From a virus, in IMG/VR virus record IMGVR_UViG_3300031963_006139, positions 1-27,841 of that record: 27,841 nucleotides of DNA; one strand, written 5' to 3'. The stretch's first letter is position 1. Every line of letters starts with the position of its first letter. Below, one piece after another: positions 20,950 to 27,841 of the stretch. The notes beneath the pieces were generated by a model. The model was not told where the DNA came from, made no database searches, and was given only the letters and a program-made list of their open reading frames with translations. The position numbers were made by a program, and so were the translations under genes.

Positions 20950-23900
20950 GTACATCCTCCAATGTTACGGTTCCGTCTTTTGTTTTTCCAAATTCAAATT
21001 TATAATATTTTCCTTCTTCAATATGCATGTAAGCCTTTGCAAAAGATGTTGGAAATACTGTTATTGAGTGAAGATCTCTTTTTGTATCTGCAAGGGTTAA
21101 TGATGCCATCTTCTTTCCAGCCTTTGTTACTCTTGGCTTAAAAGATACTACAAACATTTCATCATCTTTATATGGCAACTGTCTATACCCTAAAAATTTT
21201 ACCAAGGCACTTGAAGAATCTTTTATTTGCTCAGATGGAATGAAAGATACAATCCTGTTATCATTACAAAGAACCAAATAAGAACGACCCGTCTCAATAG
21301 TGGTATTTTCATCATCGAATATACCGACAGACCCAGTCTTGTCCAAAATTTCAACTCGTGACCATCCTGTTCCCCTCTTAATAGATTTTACCATACCCAT
21401 AAAAATATAAGATCCTTTTTCTTCAAAGTCTACAATGTCTTGAATGAAAGCATAGTAGTGTGAAGGAATTGTTATATTAAATTCTGGAAGATTTAAATAC
21501 TCATATAGGTTTTCTTTTATTTCCTGATCATTTCTTGGATTATCTGGAAATGTTGCTGCCCCAATTGCTCTAAGTGCTTGAAGCGCTCTACTATTTACTC
21601 CATTGCCTTTTGTGAATGTAAACTGCTCAAGTTCTGCATAAGACTTAAAAGGTCGTGCCGATATATATCGTTCTGCAATCTTATCAGAGATAAACTTGAT
21701 CCCCGAGAGTCCAAACCGAATACCTTTACCTTCAATTTTAAAATCAATATCCGAATCGTTAATATGAGGTAGTTTAATGCTAATCCCCATTCTCTTCGCT
21801 TCAATAAGATATTCAGTTCGTGCATCTTTGTCTCCCTCATTTTTTAATACAGAATACATAAACTCAAGTGGGTAGTAATACTTTAACCATGCTGTCCAAT
21901 AGGATAGCGTTGAATATGCTACTGCGTGAGACTTATTGAATGAATACCCTGCGTGAGCCTCAAAATCATGCCACAAGTCTAAAGCAGCATGCGGAGTAAT
22001 AAAACGAGATGCTCCTTCAACGAATCTATCTTTAAACTGATCAAACTCTTTTGCATCCTTTTTCTTTCCAATAATCTTACGAACTTTGTCAGCCTCTGAC
22101 ATAGACATTCCACCAATATGTACGCAGGCCTGCATAACCTGTTCTTGATACAAAATACAACCGTAAGTATCTTCTGTAAACTCTTTAAGAATCTGATGAA
22201 TATATGCTATATTTTGTCGTCCATGTTTTCTTTCAATATAGTCTTTTCCAATTGTATTCATTGCGCCTGGACGAACAAGAGCATTAGATGCAGCAAGTTC
22301 TGACAAATTTTTAACACCCATTTTTACAAGAAGGTTTGTATATGGCGCTGCTTCACACTGAAATACGCCCTTGGTATATCCTTCAGATAGCATTTGATAT
22401 ACATTATGGTCATCCATTTTTATACTAAGAAGATCAATCTTTTTTCCATGCCTATCTTTAATTATATCAATAGTATCCTTTAGAACTGATAAGGTTTTAA
22501 GACCTAGCGCATCAATCTTGATAAGCCCAATCTTTTCAGCCTCTTCCATATCAATTCCAACAACTGGTATCCGATCATCAGATCCAGTAGAAGAACGAGT
22601 TTCCAATGGCGCATACCTAAAGATCGGATCCTTACTAGTAACAACACCAGCAGCATGAACGCCAGTACCCCTAATACGACCACGAAGTTGCTCACCATAT
22701 ATTTCCACCTCTGGATATTTTTCACGAAACTCTAATGTTGATTTTGATGTACAGTAATCATCCCAAGAGTCTACTGTTTTTAAAACTTTGTTCACATCTG
22801 ACAAAGGTATATTTAAAACTCTGGCAACATCTCTAACTATGCCCTTACCAGTAAATTGTAAAAATGTTGCAATAGAAGCAACATGCCTATACTGTCTAAC
22901 AAGATAATCCTTAACTTCTTCACGACGAGTATCTTGAATATCTGTATCAATGTCTGGAAAATCATTACGCTCTGGGTTAATAAATCGAAAGAACAAAAGA
23001 TTATGTTTTATGGGGTCAATGTCAGTAATCCTCAATGCGTAGCAAACCAAAGACCCAGCGGAAGATCCACGACCAGGACCAACCAATATATCTTCTTTCT
23101 TTGCCCAACTGATCATGTTGCTAACAACAAGGAAGTATGGAGCAAACTTTTTATCTTTGATGATTTGCAACTCTTCATTAAGTCTGTCTACATAAACCTG
23201 ATTTTCAGCCAAACCTCTTTCTTTCAAACCTTCAAGAGCAACCCTAGCAAGTTCTTTGTCTGGACTCTTATATTGTACTGGCAATAGGTTTAAACCTTCT
23301 TGAATGTCATAGTCTTCAATAGTATTTGACAAAAGTATTGTGTTTGTATATATATCTTCTCTATCAATGCCCTGAGATTTCATGGCTGACTTCATTTCTT
23401 CATAGGACAGTAAATGAATGTCAAACTTATTAAATGTAATCTCTCTATCTTTACCATATAGCAAGTCTAGCCTTTGCATCATATCAGACTGTTTTGCTGA
23501 CTTAGCATATGTTACATCCTTTGACACTTTTGCATGCGTATTCATGATTAGTTTAAACTCTTGAATTTCTTTTTGCCCTGGATGAGAATGGTGGCAGTCT
23601 GGAGTAACAATAGCCTTTATATTAAACTCATCTGCTAGTTCTAAAAGATATTTGTTTATGTGTGCTTCATTGTGTGGCATGACCTCAATATAATAATCAT
23701 TGCCAAATTGCTCCTTAAACCAAGATATATACTTTTTAGCAAGAGCAAACTCTTCTTCTTCTAGTGCTTTAACTAGCACACTGCTTGGACATGCTGAAGA
23801 AACTATAATACCTTCTTTATATTTTTCTAATGTCTTAAAATCAAATCTAGGCTTTTTAAAATAGCCATCTGTCCATGCTATCTCGCTAATTTTATTTAAA

Positions 23901-24214
23901 TTTTCTAAACCAATTTTATTTTTGGCTAGAAGGATAATGTGATTATAAACAAGATCTTGCTGACCTGTTCTTTCAGACTTATCTCTTTTATCAGATATGT
24001 CTGCACACATGTATCCTTCTAGACCAAGAATTGGCTTAATGCCCTTTGCTTTTGCAACTCGATACAGTTCTCTATGCCCAGATAATGTTCCGTGATCCGT
24101 GATAGCCAATGCTGGCATACCAAGTTCAACTGCTCGGTCTACTAATTCTTCTGGAGTAGCAATCCCATCAAAAAGACTAAAATGGGTATGGACATGTAAG
24201 CCTACGTAATTCAT
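20939..24214 (-). CDS. dnaE: DNA polymerase III alpha subunit (DnaE-type, family C)
   Basis: A 1091-residue family C replicative polymerase. N-terminal PHP domain: LHVHTHFSLFDG (H9, H11) and ITDHGTLSG (D40, H41), with PDCHHSHPG at 205-213. Polymerase core: GPGRGSSAGS at 379-388, PDIDTDIQD at 420-428 (D421, D423), and the third catalytic Asp in IDALGLKTL (D568). An OB-fold lies near the end (SYIFMGMVKSIKRG). It is slightly shorter than cellular DnaE (about 1160). The PHP metal site seems intact, which may supply proofreading, since no separate exonuclease gene is seen. It sits one base after the SSB-like stop. Confidence 0.97.
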   Translation of the reverse strand: MNYVGLHVHTHFSLFDGIATPEELVDRAVELGMPALAITDHGTLSGHRELYRVAKAKGIKPILGLEGYMCADISDKRDKSERTGQQDLVYNHIILLAKNKIGLENLNKISEIAWTDGYFKKPRFDFKTLEKYKEGIIVSSACPSSVLVKALEEEEFALAKKYISWFKEQFGNDYYIEVMPHNEAHINKYLLELADEFNIKAIVTPDCHHSHPGQKEIQEFKLIMNTHAKVSKDVTYAKSAKQSDMMQRLDLLYGKDREITFNKFDIHLLSYEEMKSAMKSQGIDREDIYTNTILLSNTIEDYDIQEGLNLLPVQYKSPDKELARVALEGLKERGLAENQVYVDRLNEELQIIKDKKFAPYFLVVSNMISWAKKEDILVGPGRGSSAGSLVCYALRITDIDPIKHNLLFFRFINPERNDFPDIDTDIQDTRREEVKDYLVRQYRHVASIATFLQFTGKGIVRDVARVLNIPLSDVNKVLKTVDSWDDYCTSKSTLEFREKYPEVEIYGEQLRGRIRGTGVHAAGVVTSKDPIFRYAPLETRSSTGSDDRIPVVGIDMEEAEKIGLIKIDALGLKTLSVLKDTIDIIKDRHGKKIDLLSIKMDDHNVYQMLSEGYTKGVFQCEAAPYTNLLVKMGVKNLSELAASNALVRPGAMNTIGKDYIERKHGRQNIAYIHQILKEFTEDTYGCILYQEQVMQACVHIGGMSMSEADKVRKIIGKKKDAKEFDQFKDRFVEGASRFITPHAALDLWHDFEAHAGYSFNKSHAVAYSTLSYWTAWLKYYYPLEFMYSVLKNEGDKDARTEYLIEAKRMGISIKLPHINDSDIDFKIEGKGIRFGLSGIKFISDKIAERYISARPFKSYAELEQFTFTKGNGVNSRALQALRAIGAATFPDNPRNDQEIKENLYEYLNLPEFNITIPSHYYAFIQDIVDFEEKGSYIFMGMVKSIKRGTGWSRVEILDKTGSVGIFDDENTTIETGRSYLVLCNDNRIVSFIPSEQIKDSSSALVKFLGYRQLPYKDDEMFVVSFKPRVTKAGKKMASLTLADTKRDLHSITVFPTSFAKAYMHIEEGKYYKFEFGKTKDGTVTLEDVHVS

Positions 24215-24215
24215 C

Positions 24216-24872
24216 TTACCAATCAGTGTTGGTAGATGATGTTACAGATGGGCTATCAAAGCCCAAATAGAACGCTTCTTGTTCCGCATATGGAATCTTC
24301 TTTAGTGCTGACTCCAATGGATAAGGCTCGATATCTTTCCAATCGAATGGTTCCTTATCTGGCGATGATGGAATAAGAGTGTAATTAGTTTCAGTGCCCT
24401 GACCATTACGCTTTAACTTCCATACTACGTTTGAGATACTGCCTGTCTCAAGGGCATACTCACGAATTGTGTTGAATGATGACTGCTTGCTGATACCCAT
24501 TGACCAGATTGCAACATATGGTGCTTCAATACCGTCGTCTACTAGGACATTGCAGTAAAAGCGAAGACGGGCTCTCCATCCAGCCTTTGGATCTTTGCGA
24601 TGCATTTCTTCTGCCCAGTCACGGCCTTCTGTATCCATAGTATCTACAGCCTTACGCTTATAGTCCTTTGGATTAACATGCTCTTTAACTACAAGCGCTA
24701 GTCCACGCTTATCGCTATAGTTTGCAGAATCTTCATCTAGTTCTTCGATGAATCTAATTTTTACAGACTGACCATCAGCAAGTTTTAACCACTTTACCTT
24801 CGGTCCATCGTTTTCATACTTTGGTTTGTCGAGCAGGGCGTTGATGTTTTTAATTCCCTTTACAATGCTCAT
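24216..24872 (-). CDS. putative single-stranded DNA-binding protein
   Basis: A 218-residue soluble protein between primase and DnaE. It starts with VKGIKNINALLDKPKYEN and KVKWLKLADGQSVKIRFIEE, then RLRFYCNVLVDDG and VVWKLKRNG, beta-rich stretches like the OB-fold of phage SSB/gp32-like proteins. No signature residue is decisive; the position in a replisome operon is the main support. The C-terminus is Ser/Thr-rich and ends DW. AAGGAG precedes the ATG. Confidence 0.62.
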   Translation of the reverse strand: MSIVKGIKNINALLDKPKYENDGPKVKWLKLADGQSVKIRFIEELDEDSANYSDKRGLALVVKEHVNPKDYKRKAVDTMDTEGRDWAEEMHRKDPKAGWRARLRFYCNVLVDDGIEAPYVAIWSMGISKQSSFNTIREYALETGSISNVVWKLKRNGQGTETNYTLIPSSPDKEPFDWKDIEPYPLESALKKIPYAEQEAFYLGFDSPSVTSSTNTDW

Positions 24873-24894
24873 ATTTTTCTCCTTTATGTTTGTA

Positions 24895-25839
24895 TTAGTT
24901 TAGCATAGACTCTATGCTTTTGTCAAATGAAAAACTTAAATCTTTAATTTCTTCATCTGGCATATCGCCTATGTCTTTGTATTGTTTGTTTATTTTAATA
25001 ACAGAAACACGAGAGCCAAGTCTTTCAACTATTCTATCTTTCATGTTTCCTCCTGCCTCATCGTTATCAGCAATAACAATAATGTTATTGAAATACTTTT
25101 GAAGCAATTCTATTTGTTTGTTTGATACATTTGCACCTAATGTTGCAACTGCTGGAATACCCACCTGATCCAGCCTGATTGCATCAAAAGATGATTCTAC
25201 AATGTATACTCTATCAGATTTCTTTACACGATGCAAGTTAAACAACGTCTTGCTCTTTGGTAAGCCTGGTGTATTTTTAAAGTCTTTGCCCTCTATAGAT
25301 CTTCCAACAAATCCAATTGGCACTCCGTCTGGACTATGCACTGGAACAGTTACCATATCCTGTTTTTCTGAATACCCTAAAGAAAATTTATTCCATGACT
25401 GTTGAGTTATTTTACGATATTTAAAATAGTCCTTTGGTCTTTCTGATAAAGAAAGATTGTTATGTAATCTTTTAATTATTAATTCATCAAATGGCTTATA
25501 TTTTTCTTCTTCAGCAAGACTACGATCAATGTCTACTACCAGATTACTCAACTTTTCCTTTGTTTTAATAAATCTTGCTGCCTCAAAATATGTTCTACCC
25601 GAAGTATGCATTACAAGTTCTATAAGATCTGCAGACTTTTGACAGGAAAAACAAAAGAACATTCCGCTGTTTTTCTGTACCTCTCCTGCTGGAGTTCTGT
25701 GATTATTATGAAATGGACAAAATATTATAAAGTCAGCATCTAGTTCAGATTCAACATTTATGCCTGATCCTGAAAGGACTCTTTTAACCTGTTCTGCGGT
25801 ATAAGAATTGGATTGGTTCCATCTACCCCTGCTATCCAT
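24895..25839 (-). CDS. DNA primase (DnaG-like: CHC2 zinc finger and TOPRIM)
   Basis: A 314-residue primase that makes RNA primers for replication. Zinc-binding CHC2 domain: C41 and H44 (FCPFHNN), C63 and C66 (FCFSC). TOPRIM catalytic site: E215 in YIVESSFDA and D258/D260 in IADNDEAG. It is shorter than bacterial DnaG (about 600), lacking the C-terminal helicase-binding domain; phage primases are often like this. AGGAAGAG before ATG supports the start, although it overlaps the upstream gene by 82 bases. Confidence 0.93.
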   Translation of the reverse strand: MDSRGRWNQSNSYTAEQVKRVLSGSGINVESELDADFIIFCPFHNNHRTPAGEVQKNSGMFFCFSCQKSADLIELVMHTSGRTYFEAARFIKTKEKLSNLVVDIDRSLAEEEKYKPFDELIIKRLHNNLSLSERPKDYFKYRKITQQSWNKFSLGYSEKQDMVTVPVHSPDGVPIGFVGRSIEGKDFKNTPGLPKSKTLFNLHRVKKSDRVYIVESSFDAIRLDQVGIPAVATLGANVSNKQIELLQKYFNNIIVIADNDEAGGNMKDRIVERLGSRVSVIKINKQYKDIGDMPDEEIKDLSFSFDKSIESMLN

Positions 25840-26111
25840 TCGCTCTTCCTTTTCCCTGCGTAAACTCCGTGTATAGATAATTCAAATTCAAAAAAACCTT
25901 TTATATCATTATACCTTATTGTGAAGTCTGGGTCAAGATCAAGTCTTGGCACATATCCACATAGCCTCATTTCTGAAACCAACAACCTTATATATTCAAT
26001 TTTAAGTCTGCCCAATAGAGCCTCGTCCTGAATTACACCATTGATGTAAAATTTCCTGAGTGGCTTGTGGTGATAAAAATCTGGTGGAATGTTTTCCCTA
26101 TTTTTTGACAT
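25758..26111 (-). CDS. hypothetical protein between helicase and primase, 117 aa
   Basis: A 117-residue soluble protein (PPDFYHHKPLRKFYINGVIQ early; DLDPDFTIRYNDIKGFFEFE in the middle). No family recognised. Its 3' end overlaps the primase by 82 bases, and a TATAAT box lies five bases before its ATG, which may be a leaderless start. The replisome context suggests an accessory replication role, but there is no motif to prove it. Confidence 0.6.
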   Translation of the reverse strand: MSKNRENIPPDFYHHKPLRKFYINGVIQDEALLGRLKIEYIRLLVSEMRLCGYVPRLDLDPDFTIRYNDIKGFFEFELSIHGVYAGKRKSEWIAGVDGTNPILIPQNRLKESFQDQA

Positions 26112-26123
26112 ACCATATTATAC

Positions 26124-27344
26124 CTACTTATCTTCAAAGTCTTTATATCTATAGTATCCTTTATCAAAATCACACTGTACCAAGAAGTCACCCATAAACC
26201 CATTACGGTTCTTTCTAAAGGCACATTCAATAATGTCACTATTGGCCCCACGACCCAACGCCAATACCCAGTCAGCATCATATGCAATCTGCCTAGACCA
26301 TGCAGTTTGGCCTAATGTAGGAACCGTAGATAGGTCACTTACATCGTCTGGGGTAGCAGATGAAATGGCAATAATAGGAACTTCTTCACTGATCGCCATA
26401 AGTTTAAGTTCTCGTGAAAGGTTCTTCATTCGTACCGTCTCATTTTCAGACTTTTGATTTGGAGACATTAGTTGTAAATAGTCAACAATGACAAAGTCTG
26501 GTTTATATTGATCAATCTTTCCACGAAGAACTGATGGATTGATTTCACCACCCTGATCATTTGAGATGATGTGAAACTCTGGCTTGCCCTGTAGATTTTT
26601 TGCATGCCATTCTTTTAGCATGTCTAACTCTATTTCTCCATTACTTAATTTTCTATGAGACCATCTACCCTCACCCATAATTGCAAAGACACGATTGCGA
26701 ACCTCTGTCTCACTCATTTCAAGACTGATGACCAATGGGCTACGACCCTGTTTCCAGGCCTGTACAGCGAAATAGAGAGCCAACCAGGACTTTCCGATAC
26801 CTGGATATGCCAAGAAGACTCCTAGTTGCCCTGGCATGATTCCAGAAGGCAGGTAGTTATCAAATCCTGGTAGCCCAGTCTTAATTCCTATATGGCCTAA
26901 CTCTTGTTGCTTTTTTACATTTTCAAAATATGCAACTGCAGAATCTAGGTCAGTAACATCAATGTCTCTGATAGCAGCAGTATTCTTTTTTAATTCAGAT
27001 GTTTGAGTAATAAGACTTTCTAAAGCCTTGCCACCCTCACCTTGCTGAACCTGTGTTGCAGCAGATCTTAGAATATCTTTTAGACTATCGCTTAGATATT
27101 CTCCTTGCAATTCTTCTAGGTGGTGCTTAGTTGCACCTACGCCTGGGATTGGATCAAAGTCTCTAAATTTTTCTCTAACTAGGTCTGCTGGCGGTAGTGA
27201 GGAATTATTCTCAAAATAAAGCCTTATAAAATTCCAAATATCTCCATGGGTTCTCAAAAGGTTTTCAACATTAGCCTGTAGCAATACATGAATTTGTTTA
27301 TCCTGTAATACAGCGGTAATTAGTTTTGACTCTGTATTATTCAC
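26124..27344 (-). CDS. replicative DNA helicase (DnaB-like)
   Basis: A 406-residue ring helicase. A short helical N-terminal domain (about 1-120) precedes the RecA-type ATPase. The P-loop is AYPGIGKSW at 179-187, with Walker B VIVDYLQLM at 285-293 and ISLEMSETEVRNR at 206-218 (DnaB motif 1a-like). ISSATPDD near 328 takes the place of the typical SQLNR segment, and the C-terminal KNRNGFMG matches the arginine-finger/KNRxG region. It unwinds the fork ahead of DnaE and probably recruits the primase. Confidence 0.94.
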   Translation of the reverse strand: MNNTESKLITAVLQDKQIHVLLQANVENLLRTHGDIWNFIRLYFENNSSLPPADLVREKFRDFDPIPGVGATKHHLEELQGEYLSDSLKDILRSAATQVQQGEGGKALESLITQTSELKKNTAAIRDIDVTDLDSAVAYFENVKKQQELGHIGIKTGLPGFDNYLPSGIMPGQLGVFLAYPGIGKSWLALYFAVQAWKQGRSPLVISLEMSETEVRNRVFAIMGEGRWSHRKLSNGEIELDMLKEWHAKNLQGKPEFHIISNDQGGEINPSVLRGKIDQYKPDFVIVDYLQLMSPNQKSENETVRMKNLSRELKLMAISEEVPIIAISSATPDDVSDLSTVPTLGQTAWSRQIAYDADWVLALGRGANSDIIECAFRKNRNGFMGDFLVQCDFDKGYYRYKDFEDK

Positions 27345-27645
27345 TTAGCCACTCCTTTGCTTTCTGTCTACGCTCTGCTCTATCTTTAATATCTTTTTGT
27401 ATTTCATTTTTTCTATCTAACAAATCTTGAGCCTTGTAAGCAAAAACATTCCACGATGGGCTTGCAGATACCTGAAAATAAAAATCTAACAAATCGTAGC
27501 ATGCCGAAATTCCATATGACTCAATAAGACCATCGGCAGCCCACTGCTCAACATTTAAGTTTAAGTTGGCCTTTTGCTCGTATCTCTGCAAATGAAGTTT
27601 GTTGTAGCGACTGAGCAAAGCCATTCGGTCTTTGCGGTCTGCCAT
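27337..27645 (-). CDS. hypothetical protein upstream of the helicase, 102 aa
   Basis: A 102-residue helical, charged protein (LLSRYNKLHLQRYEQKANL at the start and KKNEIQ-like coil with KDRAERRQKAKEWLSE at the end). It overlaps the helicase start by eight bases and begins in a TAATG overlap. A small helical protein in front of DnaB could be a helicase loader or partner, but this is inferred from position only. Confidence 0.65.
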   Translation of the reverse strand: MADRKDRMALLSRYNKLHLQRYEQKANLNLNVEQWAADGLIESYGISACYDLLDFYFQVSASPSWNVFAYKAQDLLDRKNEIQKDIKDRAERRQKAKEWLSE

Positions 27646-27841
27646 TACTTTGCTTCAGCCTCGGTCTGTGCTTCCAAAATCTTTGCTGTTAGTTTGTCTT
27701 CAACAAACTTGTATACACGCTCAAAAGCCTGATCTACATTTTCTCCATCACGCCTTGCATCTGTTACGCCAAGATCTAGTCTAAGCGATTGAAAGTTTCC
27801 TAAATTTAAAGTATATCCAAGTGTTACAGATACCTTTGTTG
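27645..27841 (-). CDS. C-terminal part of a conserved phage protein, unknown function
   Basis: The frame enters from the right edge and stops at 27645; 64 residues are visible. They include VSVTLGYTLNLGNFQSLRLD and GVTDARRDGENVDQAFERVY, then an acidic, Ala-rich helix. The first part is beta-like. The layout recalls short phage proteins encoded beside replication genes, but no function is known. Stop and next start overlap as TAATG. Confidence 0.6.
   Translation of the reverse strand, partial: TKVSVTLGYTLNLGNFQSLRLDLGVTDARRDGENVDQAFERVYKFVEDKLTAKILEAQTEAEAK

Noticed and set aside
1-27841. tRNA genes, insertion sequences, integrase or attachment sites
   Set aside because: No cloverleaf-like segment, transposase or recombinase reading frame was noticed, and the gaps between genes are too short for most of these. 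A tRNA scan was not possible.

Overview
The window looks like part of the genome of a tailed double-stranded DNA phage (Caudoviricetes). It is AT-rich by eye and packed with genes, all on the minus strand, so it reads from the right end to the left. Phage hallmarks are a terminase large subunit, a CHAP endolysin with holin-like membrane proteins, and a full replication set (DnaB-type helicase, DnaG-type primase, ssDNA-binding protein, DnaE-type polymerase, RecA, RuvC-like resolvase). Most genes overlap or abut (ATGA and TAATG junctions). The probable host is a low-GC actinobacterium, possibly a planktonic freshwater one. That is inference, from the DnaE/RecA replisome, leaderless-type promoters (-10 box, six bases, ATG), actinophage-like small genes (FmdB-like, DUF7455-like, the 60-residue acidic protein) and signal peptides of actinobacterial style. 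No tRNA, CRISPR array or insertion sequence was seen.

Layout in transcription order (right to left). (1) 27841-16150, replication, recombination and nucleotide genes: a partial conserved gene, helicase, primase, SSB-like protein, DnaE, RecA, small Zn proteins, a PD-(D/E)XK resolvase-like protein, a Cas4-like nuclease, a RuvC-like resolvase, a GT60-like glycosyltransferase, a mini HTH protein, a mini membrane protein and a DUF1599/Nmad1-like protein. (2) 15901-13597, the terminase pair. (3) 13570-9600, exported or membrane proteins: an Ala-rich signal-peptide protein ending in a strong terminator, a JmjC/cupin-type oxygenase, a Pro/Glu-rich exported protein with an apparent ATT start, and two holin-like proteins ending in a terminator hairpin. 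(4) 9541-6132, separately promoted genes: a proteasome/HslV-like N-terminal-nucleophile hydrolase, a small acidic protein, a secreted subtilase, a glutathione-peroxidase-like protein and the endolysin, which has a consensus sigma70-type promoter. (5) 6350-1, small Zn and membrane proteins followed by an unusual metabolic cassette.

The cassette at 5604-1082 is the most striking part. A luciferase-like (SsuD-type) flavin monooxygenase, a sulfotransferase, an aspartyl/asparaginyl beta-hydroxylase-like oxygenase, an APS kinase/nucleotidyltransferase fusion, a DUF2061 protein and a flavin-dependent tryptophan-halogenase-family enzyme lie head to tail with overlaps. Together they could make activated sulfate (PAPS), transfer sulfate, hydroxylate and halogenate. 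This resembles a small-molecule or surface tailoring pathway rather than ordinary phage functions. A second iron/2-oxoglutarate-type oxygenase (11776) and a glycosyltransferase (16447) add to the modification theme. The structural genes expected after a terminase (portal, capsid, tail) are absent, so the window covers the replication, packaging and lysis/accessory arms.
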